Assembly (NCBI GenBank): GCA_964017125.1 | Contig: OZ024914.1 | Location: 27,323,073-27,387,072 of the forward strand | Direction of reading: 5' to 3' | DNA length: 64,000 nt | Source: Flabesymbios commensalis | Taxonomy: Eukaryota > Annelida > Polychaeta > Terebellida > Flabelligeridae | Shown here: in pieces, positions 12,030 to 24,358 of the stretch | Layout of the letters: every line of letters begins with the position of its first letter | Position numbering within the stretch: the first letter of the stretch is position 1 | Position numbers and translations under genes: made by a program | The notes under the pieces: model-generated | The model's input: only the letters and a program-made list of their open reading frames with translations | The model's database searches: none | Told to the model about the DNA's origin: nothing

Positions 12030-12910
12030 TGTAGTTAAACCCTCATCATCAAAGATATAGATTACACTTCTTACTATTTTTCTTTGTGTGAAATGTTTTT
12101 TGGAATGAGACTTTGGATGAAACTACTACCATAAAAGGATTTTCTACTCAAAATTAAATTGAAATAAGGTATTACATTGTATTGTTTTAATTTGTTAAAA
12201 TCATCTTTTCGTTCATTTGACCTTAAAATTGACATTTTGACTTTGAAGATGAAGTTGAATCGATCACTAAAATATTACCAGAAATGGATCTTCTAGTAAG
12301 TTAGATTGGGTCGGTTACCTCTTTTTACATGAAAAATGGGTATTACGCTTGCTTTTACTTGACCTTTAAAATGACGTTGTGACATTAAAGACCTTTGATC
12401 TTCAATTTGTTTTTATACATTTTGACCTTGGAATTTACTTTTTGATGTCGAAGAAGTCCTTGTGTCACCAAAATAATAACCTAAGCGGGTTATCCAGTAA
12501 AATCACCTCAAAACGAGGTATTACATATGATATTTTTTTATATTTGTATTTGTTCAAAATATTATTTTCAGGAATTTGGCCTTAAAATTAACCCTTAAAC
12601 CTTAAAGGTCACCTTGAATCATAAACATAATACCATAAAAGGACTTGCCAGTCACAATTTCATAAAAATGAGGTATTACACAATTTCTTAACTTCATTTG
12701 ATAAAAATCAAATTTTTGATTATTTTACCTTTAGATTGACCCTTTGACATTGAAGATGCCCTTGAAGCATAAAAATAATATAAGAAATGGATTTTCCAAT
12801 CAAAATTAGACGAAAAAGAGGTATTACACTTGTTCCTACCTTTATTTGTTGAAAATTCATATTTTACCTTGGCCATGATCTTGGATTTTGCCATACCTCC
12901 CACTGCCTAA
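12030..12910 (+). repeat. Tandem array of ~150-bp degenerate modules
   Basis: About five to six units each contain gaccttaaaattgac, ttgaagatg, accagaaatggat and gaggtattacac. The same module appears alone at 7260-7440. Confidence 0.7.
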
Positions 12911-13369
12911 ATTTTATTGTATCCAATGAGTTCCCCAACTCTCAAAAACATGGAATAAAAACAAGAATCATTGTTTGATTGTGAAATTTTTGGCAATTTA
13001 GGGTGGTTTTACCGATTTTCATGGCCGCTGGCGGCCATCTTGGATTTTTCATCTATTTTTAGGGGTCAAATTTTGATTGACTGTCATTCATTATATATCC
13101 AGTAGAATAGAACTCCGTTATAAACCTTTTGTCATATTTTTGGGGGGATGAGGTGGTATATCGACCCGTCTATATAGCTGTGTTAATATTTTGGCGGCCA
13201 TCTTGGACGCCATCTTGAATATTGGAAAAGGCTCCAGCGGGAATCACGGGGAGTTTTAGTATGTTATTTCTAATGGTATTTGGAAGGTGTCCTGAAAAAT
13301 TCAGCTTGGGCATATTTTTTTCCCCTTAAAAACCTAATACTATTCGCCTACTAGCCTAACACGGCACAA

Positions 13370-13500
13370 AACGCGGCACAAAAAATAAAAACTTTTGCAG
13401 TTCTAGTCTATGGACATGTTTACATCATATGGTCATATTGAAAAGCCAAAATAAAATCACCGATTTTTTGAAGATTTTAGCCTGATTGAGTCCCTTTAAG
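13370..13500 (+). repeat. Family A copy
   Basis: Shares cttttgcagttctagtctat and the common end gcctgattgagtcccttt with 2370-2605. It starts just after the foldback's right end. Confidence 0.7.
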
Positions 13501-14580
13501 TCGACACATTCAACTCCGCCTGCACGTCTTATCCTTTCCCCACTTTTAATAGCTAACTCAAGGTACTTGTCGAATTTAACATGCAGGCTGGTCCTAGAAC
13601 CAATTCAAAAACCTGCGGAAAAAGACACTTATAATCACTTTTCGATTGTGTGAATTTTTTTTTTTTTTTTAAATGACCCAGCTTTTGCCAAGAAGTCCGC
13701 TAAATGCTGGCCAGCAAAATACATGCTATCATCGGTCAATTGTCCCTCCAAGTGAACTCCTGTTGGGTTTGCAAAGGATGTCTGCCTCGAATAATGTAAA
13801 CACATCATCAGATGCATAATTCCCACACACATGAGAGGCACTACTAGTGAATGCGATCCACCCTATGTGGGGATGTTACCTGGAGTAATATTGTCATTAT
13901 CAGATTATATGGCACTGACCACACCTTATAGGGATATCAAAAATTCGCGTTTGTCAGCTTCTGTGAGAGCAAATACACAAGTGAGGTCGGACTGTGAAGA
14001 TCAATCATCTATGACTTTCAAATTTGGTGGGAGGCTTGGTTTCCAGAAATTTTCTAGACCTTCTTACATCATTGTGACTGTAACTAAAACCCATATGTTT
14101 TTTTGCTGTTAACATCTTAACGAATTTACGGCTCTTCCCATAATGATTGTGTCCAAATGAAGCAGTCAAAGGGGTTTCTAATCCCGTGAAAAAGTTGATT
14201 GTATGTAATCTGGAAGCGACAATGCAGTCGGCTGTGCTGATTATGGATAGCCCATTCAAAGTCCAATGTGCGTTCATCTGTAGAATTATCAATATCACTG
14301 TTTTCATTCATATCATTACCTGTGCAAATATCTGCAATATTTCAATTTCAATACCAAATAAATTAGCGATCGAGAAGGTGATTTTCATTTAGCCATACAA
14401 CTATATATAGGAGACTGCAGTTCCATGATTTGGCATGGTCTTATCCGGGGTCTCACGACTCCTTCAGCTCACTACTATCACAAAATATATCATCAAGTTT
14501 GAAATCAACTTTAAGGAACTCATCATTTCATGAAAAAACTCTCAAGAACCATGCACATTTTCTTGTTTGTTCATGACCCA
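13501..14580. other. Unassigned non-coding stretch
   Basis: Frames up to 100 aa on both strands overlap each other and resemble nothing known. I see no splice context. No repeat is recognised. Confidence 0.4.
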
Positions 14581-14589
14581 AAAAGCATG

Positions 14590-14835
14590 TATGAATGGGG
14601 TTGTAGGCCATCTTTGTGCACATAATTTATAATGCTAAACTGGGCCTGGAGAACTTTCTGAGGATGGTGAGATGAATGAGATAACACTGCCCTCCAGACA
14701 CAGGACTCGAAATTCGAGCTTCGGTGGTCTGAGGCCGAGCACGGTCTCTCGGTCACAGAGTTTCCCCACAATACTAAATATTTACAAGTGAGCGAGGAAC
14801 TAACACTTTGTTTCTTTGAAATTTGAATGCCAGAA
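14590..14835 (-). repeat. SINE family S1, head truncated
   Basis: The tail (gaatggggttgtaggccatc) and body (ggatggtgagatgaatgaga, ggtctgaggccgagcacgg) are clear. The copy stops at tttctttgaaatttgaatgcc, before the tRNA-like head. Confidence 0.8.
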
Positions 14836-14859
14836 GGGGGACGAATTAGCCTACCCTTG

Positions 14860-15500
14860 AACACATGGCGGGCTTATTGGATTTTTTACCCACAATGCAC
14901 TGTATAAAGTACTTCCTGACCACAACATGAAGCCGGGAATACCTTAAAACACCGTGGTGGACACTAAAATCACGAATCTGTTTCTATTATGTGAAAAATG
15001 ATGTCCATTTATTGTTTTTCCGACAGCATCCGTGCACATTATAATGTCCGGCATAACTGAAAGCCCCGTGATAGACACCAAAAACACGAATATGCCTCTA
15101 TTATGTCGAAAATGATATCAATTGTTTGATCTTGGACAAATGGCGGCCATCTTGGATTTTTAACCCACAATGCAATGTCGAAAAAAAAATTCTGACAATG
15201 CCACTGTGTCGGGCATACTATAAATCCCTATAATAGACACCAAAAACATGAATCTGCCTCTATTGTGTTGACAAATATATCAATTTATTGTTTAACCTTG
15301 GACCATGGCCATCTTGGATTTTACCCACAATGTATGTCCAAAGTTATTTCTGACCACACCACTAGATCGGGCATACCTGAAAACCCTATAGTAGACACAA
15401 AAATCATGAAGCTACTCCTATTTTGTCGAAAATTATGTCAATTTAAAGTTTGACCTTGGCCAACTAGCGGCCATCTTGGAAAATGGCCGATTTCTGAGTT
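14860..15500 (+). repeat. Tandem array of ~165-bp modules with ATGGCGGCCATCTTGG
   Basis: About four units share acccacaatgca, gacaccaaaaacacgaat, ctctattatgtcgaaaat and ggcggccatcttggat. Confidence 0.75.
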
Positions 15501-15944
15501 TCGCTGTAAATTGAATAAAAACACCTAGTAGAATATTTTTGCTGGAGGCATCCTGTATTCAAATCAACCGTCAAAATCTATGCTTGCATGAAGAGATGTA
15601 TAGGGGACTTTATGGCAGGGCCTGGACTATACGGCTTCAATTGATATTTGACAGGTTTTAGGGGGGTCCGTTTTTTTTTATTTTTAGCTGCAAATTAGTG
15701 CGATAAGGTCGATTCTGGAGGATGATACTGGGGTAAATTTTCAGCTTTGTGGTCATAGGGGAGGTCGTGCAGAATCGTAAAGTGAGGAAATCGGCTTGGC
15801 ACTCTTTGGTTAGATGAGATACATTCGAACCTTGCCGGGATATATTATACATAGGGCCTACATCAGCGGGTGATGCCTGACAGAGTTGGCTGACAACAGA
15901 CAAACACGTGGGTTCTATCCATGGATATATATTCAATCGGGTCC

Positions 15945-16130
15945 ATCCAATGATCCATACAAATTCTCATTCCTACCCTCCCCGTTTGGAACAACCTCCC
16001 ATCTCACGTTGTCCCCTCTCTCACCCTGGAACCCTTCCGCCGACAACTCACACACATAATAATATAATGATAATAATAATAATAATAACGAGGGTAAACC
16101 CAATGAGCGGTAGCTCATCTGTCCCGCCAA
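15945..16130 (+). mobile_element. LINE 3' fragment (end of reverse transcriptase ORF)
   Basis: One frame reads LPVWNNLPSHVV then PSLTLEPFRRQLTHI, the usual C-terminal signature of CR1/L2/Jockey-type ORF2 (WNNLP..LE.F..QL). A (TAA)n-like tail follows at 16060-16090. All upstream parts are missing, as expected for 5' truncation. Confidence 0.7.
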
Positions 16131-16142
16131 ATCATAATGTAC

Positions 16143-16221
16143 ACTGCTCTACAAAGCCAAAAGGCAGTATCTGCTAACTTGTAGCGGAGGTAGATACTGT
16201 CTTTTGGCTTTGCACGGCAGT
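16143..16221 (+). ncRNA. 79-nt hairpin of miRNA-precursor size (candidate)
   Basis: Arms 16143-16172 and 16192-16221 pair at 28 of 30 positions, counting two G-U pairs. The inner 21 nt are fully paired, and the loop is 19 nt (16173-16191). Size and pairing fit an animal pre-miRNA. A small palindromic transposon is equally possible, since such elements are common here. No mature sequence is recognised. Confidence 0.35.
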
Positions 16222-16807
16222 AGAGGCCTACAAGTGCAAAAGTGTTATTACATAACATTCACACCACCCTTTGTTTCCAAAGACTTCAAAAAATTAAACA
16301 CACCTAGCTTTGAAGGCGCTCTACACATTGAAATTGTAGTACGTTTATTCTGTTTACATTTGAAAGTCTTTTTTTTTTTACTTTTTGTAATGGTATAGAT
16401 CTGGTAATTTTCGTGAAATTTCCATTTTCGCGAAGAGAACAAATTATAGAATTTAAGAAGCTTTGAGTAAATTATTATTATAATGGCGCTACCTACATGT
16501 ATAATCGAAAATGACTACAGTGAGTTTTAACTACTGTCTCTATGAAGACTCAACAAAAATGTAGGCTACATGTATATCTTATATATTAGCCGATAGCGCG
16601 TGAGCGCGAAAACAAATAACTCGTCCATTGCCACTAACACTGGTTGTTACCCCAGCGCTAACTCAACGTTGGCCTGGTATCTCCGTCGCTGACCCAGCAT
16701 TAAACCAACGTGTCGTGAATAGTTATTTCCGTTATTGTTATTACGTAGCTAAGGGTGAAGTGGGCTACGCCTATACTTCTGATAACTAAACCATGGTTGA
16801 GGGAAGT

Positions 16808-18672
16808 TTTAGCTTTCACGGCTGAGTAGGCTAAGTAACTCAGAGACGGAGGGAGCTATGGATTCCGCATCCGTTTTTTTTTGCCTCTTCTTTTGCCTAT
16901 AACTTTGTAAGAAAATAAGCTAGGATAACAATTTTCGGTATGTGGGTTACTTCCAGGTGGATAATGGACAGGTTAAAATATTTTTAATCTGAATTCAAAA
17001 CGCAAGGTCGCAGAGGAGAAAATGATGATGTTGCGGCGTTGGGCCGTCCGTAAACAATTCGTTTCCGGAGCATATCTCTGAAAGTACTTGTCCGATTGTC
17101 TTCAAATTTTACACACAACATCCCTAGGGGGTCTAGTTGTGCCTTTTGGGGTACTTGAACTTTGACCTACTTCTGGTTCAGAACTATGACCTATTTAGAC
17201 GTTTTGACGCGCACTTCGTTTCCGGAGCAGATCTCGAAAAGTACTGGGCCGATGACAGTCATATTGCACATACATGTTCTCTAAGGTCCCTAGTTGTGCC
17301 TTTTCAGGTTTTTGGACCTTGACCTTGAAGTTGACCCAGCACTTTGACCTAATTTATAACATCGGTAAGTCCGACTGAAAGATTTTGCGGAATATCATGA
17401 AAACCGCTCAAGATAGCTACACCATTACTATAAAACAAATTGTGAGGTTTCAGGAGAGGATGCATCTTGAAAAAAATTTCAAGTCGATAAAATTAAAAAT
17501 GGCCGCCTATCGGCCATTATTCACCTCGACAGGCCTGATATTGCGGAATATCATGAGAACCGCTCAAGATAGCTACACCATTAATATCAAATAAATTGTA
17601 AGGTTTCAGGAGAGGATGCATCTTGAAAAATTTCCAGTTGATAAAATTCAAAATGGCCGCCTATCGGCCATTATTCACCTCGACAGGCCTGATATTGTGG
17701 AATATCATGAAAACCGCTCAAGATATCTACACCATTACTATAAAACAAATTGTAAGGTTTCAGGAGAGGATGCATTTTGAAAAAATTCAATTTGTCCAAG
17801 TTCAAAATGGCCGCCAATCGGCCATTATTCACTTTCACATAGCCGGTATTTGGTAACCGTACTAGATGGCTAGACCATTACTATAAAACAAAATGTGAGA
17901 TTTCAGGAGAGGATGCATCTTGAAAATTTTTGACTTGATCAAATTCAAAATGGCCTCCTATCGGCCATTATTCACTTTCACATGAGCGATATTTGGTAAA
18001 CCGTGCTAGATGGCTAGACGATTACTATAGAATGAAATGTGAGATTTCAGCTGAGGATGCATCTTTGAAAATTTCGACTTGATCAAATTCAAAATGGCCG
18101 CCTTTATGCCATTATTCTCTTTCACATGGCCGACATTTGGTAAACCGTGCTAGATAGCCAGACGATTACTATAGAATGAATATGAGATTTCAGCTGAGGA
18201 TGCATCTTGAAAAATTCTGACTCGATCAAATTCAAAATGGCCCCCTATCGGCCATTATTTACTTTCACATGCCCAATATTTTGCAAACTGTGTTAGATGT
18301 TAGTCCATAACTATAAAACAAAATTTGAGGTTTCGGGGGAGGATGCACCCTAAGTTTTTAACTAGTTTATATTGAATTCAAAATGACCGTAAATCAGCTA
18401 TTAGTTACCTCGATTGGCCTGATATCGGGTAAACCGTGCCAGATAGGTAGACCATTACTGGGATACTGATTAGGATCATTAATTTCAATGGAGGTTTGCA
18501 ATCTCTGACAGACTGTCTAGTTCTTATCTTACTCTTAGACTGGGCTTCTTAGACCTAGTTGTCTTGCGTCTTGATTTTTGACCTAGCCTAGGACTACATT
18601 AATAACCCTACACAAAATTGCTCAAATCTAATTCGGAGCGGGAGCTCCTGGACTTATGTAGTCTTGTTTTTC
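16808..18672 (+). mobile_element. Module-array element H1, copy 1 (Helentron/HINE-like)
   Basis: It starts in a T run with a decayed hairpin beginning AGCT, then GACGGAGGGAGCTATGG. From about 17386 it carries roughly 7.5 tandem modules of 140-153 bp with caaaatggccgcctatcggc, ctagatggctagaccattac and gaggatgcatcttgaaaa. The right end is GGGAGCT followed by a 20-nt tail containing GACTtatgtAGTC. It is nearly identical to 49945-52527. Confidence 0.8.
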
Positions 18673-19305
18673 TGGATCCGCCTCTGCTAATAGTAAATTA
18701 TGGTACCCTACTCTAAATCGGGACAACGATTATGCATGTCTCATATCATTGGGAATTAAGTTCCATATGTTAACACCTAGGTATGACAGGAATTTAGCAT
18801 GTGCTCTGGGAAGGTACAATTTATTCTGAGCAGAAGATCTGAGGCTAGAACTTACACAGTCTGTTACATTTGTAAGCAAATCTTGAATATATGACGGTTT
18901 TTGGTCTGTTTTACTTTTATAAATCAGACAAGCTTGTTTATACTTGACTTATTCTTTAAATGGGAGCCAATTTAACTTTTTAAACATTTCTTTACTTGGT
19001 GATAATGGATCAGCATCTAATATTATTCGGGCCGCTTTCTTTTGCAATTTCGTAATGACATTTTCATTCTCTCTACACCCAGTTCCTCAAACTATACAGC
19101 ATTATTCTATGATGGGCTTTATATAATAATTGTAGAATAAAATATCAAATGGGAGATATTTGCGTAGTCTAAGGAGAAGTGAAAGTTTAAAAGAGACACA
19201 TTGTTTTACATGAGCAACTTGTTTTTTTTCACGAATGTGTACTGTCAATAAAAACGCCCAACAATTTAGCATTTTCAACCTCTTCCAATTCATTTTGGTC
19301 AATCA

Positions 19306-19921
19306 TTACAGAACTAGTGGAGATGCAGGTGGTTTGTGAATTGTGTTTACGTTTACTGGATATAAATAAGGTATTTGTCTTTTCGATACTAAGAACCATT
19401 TGGTTTTGGCGACACCATATGTATATATACTGTTGCCACAAGGCTGTAATTTATTTTTAATTTTGTTTTTGTTTAGTCCAGATCTACCTATAACCGCATC
19501 ATCTGCAAATAAACAAATGTCGCTCAAGTGCTCTTCCAGAGAAATATCATTAATAAAGACAAGAAACAGTAAAGGGCCAAGAATAGATCCCTGGGGCACA
19601 CCACATTTTACTGGTGCTGGCTCAGATATTGTATCCTTAATATTTACAGACTGTTCCCTATTGCTGAGATATGACAATAAACCAATGCTAAGTTTTTTCA
19701 CTGCATTTATACAACTTTAATTTTTCTAAAAGGATATCATGATTTACCAAATCGAATGTTTTACAAAGATCTACAAGGAGAAGGCCCACTTGATTCTCAG
19801 TGAATAATGAAGAAAGCCATTGTTCAGTCATCAAAGTTAATGCACTTTTACATGAGTGATTTGTTCTAAATCCAGATTGTCTTTTATTTAGTAAATTGTG
19901 TGAGGAAAGGTATCCATACAA
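19306..19921 (-). pseudogene. Reverse transcriptase core of the first LINE
   Basis: Two overlapping frames carry RT motifs: SGFRTNHSCKSALT, LVDLCKTFDLVNHDILLEKL, GVPQGSILGPLLF and LFADDAVI. The FADD box keeps both aspartates. The expected aspartate in the F-D-x-V-N motif is shifted (KTFDLVNH), and a frame change separates the two halves. Confidence 0.85.
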
Positions 19922-21208
19922 ATGAACAGAAACATTGTTTTTCTAATATTTGTGAAGCAATTGGAAGAATAGAAATTGGTCTGTAGTTATTTACATCATC
20001 TTGGGACTTTTTTTTGTGAAGTGGAATTACTTTGGCATGTTTCCATATGGGAAAACACCTGCTTGTATGCTTAAGTTACATATTTTCATAATGGAATCTG
20101 ATAATAGAGTTGCAGCACTTTTGAGAAATAGCGCCTGAATGTACAATCCTGTACCTTTTTTAACTGGCACAATATTTAAATATTTTATGACAAATTTACG
20201 ACTTATTTGAGGAATTTCAAAGTATGTTTTATTTTATACTTTACCATCGACATATTGATTACATTTTGTTGGAATAAATGGATATTGTTTGAAATCACTG
20301 TCAGTGACATATTTCTCAACAATAGAAGAGAAGTGGTTGCTAAAAAGTTCTGCAATTATTTTGAAGTCAGTAAATTCTTTGTTGTCATGGACATTCTTAT
20401 TAATTGGTTTATCTGATGTTTGTTTTTTACCTAGTTCTTTAAACAAAGAAACTAGTTTATGTGGATCATCTTTTCATGATTCAACACGCTCCTTGTTTTA
20501 TTTAGATTTATTTTCCCTCAGCATAGTTGTAACACGGTTTCCAAAATGTTTGTAATTATTATGTTGTCCTCTGCGCTTGGCCAAGTCTCATATGCATTAA
20601 CTTAATTAAAGTTATCCAACCAGGCTGTTTTTCTCTTTTGACGCGTTTCTTTATACGTGGACAGTGGCTATCAATTACATGTTTTATTGAATATGCCCAT
20701 TGAGATACTATATCGTTAAAGTGGGTATTTAGGTTATTATCCGGGAAGTTTTGCATTGCGTAAGCAACATCATTACTAAATTGTTCATTGTCGAAACATT
20801 TTACTTTCATGTAAGATATTTCATTATGTTTTTCATTAAGTACTTAATTATTAGTTTTGTTTTTATGATTATTGTCAGTTTCTATGGCAGCATATACAGG
20901 AAAATGATCACTAATTGACCATTGAATGACGTCGGAATAATATATATTTACATTTTAATTGACATATATGATAAATTAAGGTGCTTAAAGTTGTCGCGGT
21001 AATTCTGGTTGGTTTCGTTATAATGTGTTCGAGTTCAAAATTAGATACAACATCTGTGCATGATTTTTCATGGGGGTGATTACTGTCAGGAAGTAAATTC
21101 ATGCTGAAGTCACCTAATCATATCATGCCTTTATTTTCAGAGTAGGCAGTGCCTAAGGCATCTTCCATATAGTTAAGCCAAACATTGAACGGAACAGTGT
21201 GCTCATTG

Positions 21209-21516
21209 GGCGGGGGCCCTAGGGTAGTGGTTAGCACCGCTGCCTTTCACGCCAGAGTTCGGGGTTCGGTTCCCGGTCTCGGCGGTTTGAAAGAAACAAA
21301 AAATGTTTCTCCCCATCCACGTGTGAAAGTCAGTATCGCGGGGAGCCTCCGAGACCGAGAGGTAGCGTGCTCGGCCTCAGACCGCCAGGGCTCGAATTTC
21401 GAAACCTGTGTCTGGAGGACAGTGTCATCTCAATCATCTCACCATCCTCAGGAGGTTCTCCTGGCCCAGTTTAGGCTATATGTTCACAAAGGTGACCTAA
21501 AGCCCGATTCATTTAT
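21209..21516 (+). mobile_element. Complete tRNA-derived SINE (family S1) inside the LINE
   Basis: The tRNA-like head has gggtagtggttagcaccgct (A box) and gttcggttcccggtctcgg (B box). The 308-bp body ends near aaagcccgattcattta. It is flanked by AGTGTGCTCATTG at 21196-21208 and 21517-21529. This is the reference copy for 725, 4182, 11878 and 14590. A tRNA-Glu-like origin is only a guess. Confidence 0.92.
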
Positions 21517-22189
21517 AGTGTGCTCATTGAGACATTTATATGTGAAAGAAACTAGTGTTTTTTTTTCTACTAATAGTAGGCTCTAACCAAATCACTTCAA
21601 TGTCATTTCGTTCAAGGTCAAACCGTCTGGTGAAATCAATATTATTCATTATGTATACCAATAACCCCCCTCCCCACACAGTCCTATCTCTCCTTACAAC
21701 GTTATAACCTTCAATTAATATATCCTGATCAGAAATTGTATTGTTTATAAATGTTTCAAAGCAGCAATAAACATTGAAAGGGTGAAATGAATGAAGATAT
21801 GTTCGGATTTCATATAATTTGTGATAAAGCCTATTTACATTATGATGCGCAAAAGAAAAATATGTTCCTTTGAAATCATATTTACAATCACTATTTGATC
21901 TAATAGATGAGTTATATACACTACATATTAATTTGTCAAAACAGTGGGGGTGATCACAGCGAGCAGATTTTCATGACAAGCGGATTGATCAAAACAGGAT
22001 AACTGATGTGTGCGAATTGGTGACTGTTCATGATGAGGTGATTCATTGGTTATCGTACACAAGGTGAATGTTTGAGCCCATGAGATGCATCTAGCGGAAC
22101 AACATGGACCACAGGGCATTTATGGGAATGGGAACACACTGTTGAGACATCGGATTAGGTACGTCCGAAGAAGTCATTTTGGTGTTTTA

Positions 22190-24140
22190 ATTCCAATCAA
22201 TCAATCAATAAAAACTTCTATAGCGCCTATATATGATCATGTGTCATAATCGAGGCCAAAGCAGGTTCGTCAACAGGGAGCCGGGCTGCTGAGGGACTAG
22301 GGTGGAAAAGCCAGGTCAAATAGGTGGGATTTAAGTAATTTCCGGAATGTTAAGATTGTTTTGGCATTACGTATTGGCACAGGCGCGGCGTTCCATAAGG
22401 CTGGACCAGATATAGAGAAAGCTCGTGACTCAGTCTTAGTCTTTATAGAAGAACAACAAATTTATTCGAATTAGTGGAGCGAAGATATTTTGAGCATTTC
22501 GACCGAACAAGTAAATCAGCCAGATTTGCAGGTTGGTTTTCTTTTAGGGTTTGGAAAGTTATTGCGCATATTTTAAAATGAATGCGAAACTTGACAAGAA
22601 GCCAATTTAATTGTTTTAGAATTGGAACGGAACGACTAAATCGTGGGGCCTTGGTTACTACTCTTGCAAGGCAGTTTTGAACGCGTTGTAATCTAGCGAT
22701 ATCCTTTTCTGGCATATTGTGGAAAAGTGAGTTACAATAATCTAGCTTACTACTGACAAGTGCCACTGCAATTTGCTTGGCAAGATCTAAGGACAGACTT
22801 TTTCGAATTCGACGCAGGTCGTGGATATGATGGAAGCATGCCCTACATGTTTGGGATATGTGTTTTCGGAAATTCAGTCTACTGTCGAATAGTACACCAA
22901 GATTTTTAGCTGATGCATATGGATTTGTGTCTTGACCTAGAAGTAAGCATGGGAAATTTTTTCAAGAATTTTTCTCGCTGAAGTTTGGTCTCAATAAGAA
23001 GAAATTGCAACTTCTCAAGAGATTCCTTAGCGTTTGAAACTAATAGAGACATGTAAATTTGAGTATCTTCGGCATAAAGGTGGTGGTTTATGTCAAAACT
23101 AGAGATAATAGCGCTGAGTGGTGTAGTGTATGAAGTAAAAAGCACTGGTCCTAGCACAGAGCCCTGGGGAACTCCATAGGAGAGTGTGACTTTATCTGAA
23201 AAAGTGTCTTCAATTTTTACGGACTGGTGCCTATTTTGCAAATAAGAAGAAAACCAAATTTGAGCCTGGCCAGATATTCCATACCAATCAGAAAGTCTAT
23301 CTGTTAATGTGGCATGGTCAATGGTGTCGAAAGCGGCCGACAAGTCAAGCAAGGTTAGAGTCGTAACTTCACACTTGTCCATAGTAATAATGATATCGTT
23401 ATGTACTTTCAGTAGAGCCGATTCCGTAGAATGATGTTTCCTGTATGCCGATCGTAATGGATTAGATAGATGGTTATTTTTTATATGAGCTTGCGGTCTA
23501 TTGGCTACTATCTATTCTAAGATTTTGGAAATGAAACTTTTTGTAATTTTTCAGCTCGTTTTTAGGAAGATATGTTTTATTTAGTAGTGGTCTTACATGA
23601 GCTTCTTTGAAATTTTGAGGAAATGTACTAGTTTCCATTGAAATGTTAATTATCTCAGTGATGGGAGTTGTTAATATACCAAGACAATTTTTCAACACGC
23701 TTGTAGGAATGGGATCCAGATCACATGACGATGAACTAAAAATAAGCTTTTTAATTTCATCTTCTGACGCACGTTCAAAAACTTGTGACTTGTGGAATAT
23801 TCTGTACTTTATCTGGAAATTTGGAACGGATAGTTTCAATTTTATCCACAAAATACCTAGAGAAATGATCACAAAGTGATTTTACTGATGTGAATTCTGG
23901 CAGAGCAGGAGGTGGAATTCTATGCAGAATGTTATTTAATGAATTCCAAAGGCGACGGGGATTGTCCAAATTTTCTGCAATAACATTCCGGTTTTTTTTC
24001 AGGATGTATGCAAATTTGTGATACACTGCAATAAAAGACATTTTTTTTTTTTTTTTTTTTTTTTTGCTCACTATTACTGGTAGAAATGAAGCCATCCTTG
24101 TAGAATTAAAAGAGTTATTTGTTTTGAATGGCACTTTTAT
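22190..24140 (-). mobile_element. LINE-2 of the window: L2/CR1-type non-LTR element, 5' truncated
   Basis: RT pieces run from the high coordinates down: FSRYFVDKIETIRSKF, SSSCDLDPIPTSVLKNCLG, LDLSAAFDTIDHATLTDRL, GVPQGSVLGPVLFTSY, HLYAEDTQIYMSL, then SSKLDYCNSLF, RLQRVQNCLARVV and LPVKFRI-like LNWLLVKFRIHFK. The YADD box reads YAED, so the RT is likely inactive. The 3' end is a (TTGA)n tail at 22190-22210 read on the minus strand. There is no endonuclease part. Confidence 0.9.
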
Positions 24141-24232
24141 CACCTTTTCCAGTGTTTCCCATCATTAGATTTCTCGTTGTTTTGAATGACACTTTTATCA
24201 CCTTTTCCAGTGTTTCCCATCATTAGATTTCT
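24117..24232 (+). repeat. 58-bp perfect-like tandem duplication
   Basis: Two copies of ttgttttgaatggcactttt through catcattagatttctcg lie head to tail with one base changed (ggc/gac). It is probably a recent local slippage or synthesis-dependent duplication. Confidence 0.85.
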
Positions 24233-24358
24233 CGCAATTACGAAAAATGATGCCAGCTCTAGCGTTTAATTTCATGAAAACTGCAACAAATGCTTGAAGA
24301 AGTAAGTGGAACAGGCATGCTGTGGCCCTTTCTGACAATTTTTTACACATGAGCCATT

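Larger units (their letters stand above)
9659..13350. mobile_element. 3.7-kb foldback element with ~165-180 bp inverted ends
   Basis: The left arm 9659-9840 runs taggcgaatagtatta, tatgcccaagctgaattttt, ctccccgtgattcccgctgg, caagatggcgtccaagatgg. It is mirrored at 13187-13350 with few changes. Between the arms are a minisatellite, a SINE fragment and ~150-bp tandem modules. No transposase frame is visible, so it is non-autonomous or decayed. Confidence 0.75.
18700..22140 (-). mobile_element. LINE-1 of the window: CR1/Jockey-type non-LTR element, degraded
   Basis: On the minus strand the endonuclease part comes first (about 21910-21560: NVNRLYHKLYEIRTYL, ETFINNTISDQDILIEGYNV, RDRTVWGGGLLVYI). 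Then come GDFSMNLL and IITKPTRIT at about 21070, and the RT domain at 19921-19306 (KRQSGFRTNHSC, AFDLVNHDILLEKL-like, GVPQGSILGPLLFLVFIND, FADDAV). The C-terminal part at 19300-19100 has LLGVFID and LPFDILFYNYYIKPI. The frame is broken in many places. A SINE sits in the endonuclease part. Both ends are uncertain. Confidence 0.88.

Noticed and set aside
13635-14311. Overlapping frames of 60-100 aa on both strands
   Set aside because: No family features, no splice context, and they overlap one another on opposite strands.
21209-21290. True tRNA gene
   Set aside because: A and B boxes are present but no cloverleaf with a matching acceptor stem can be drawn, and several partial copies share the downstream body.
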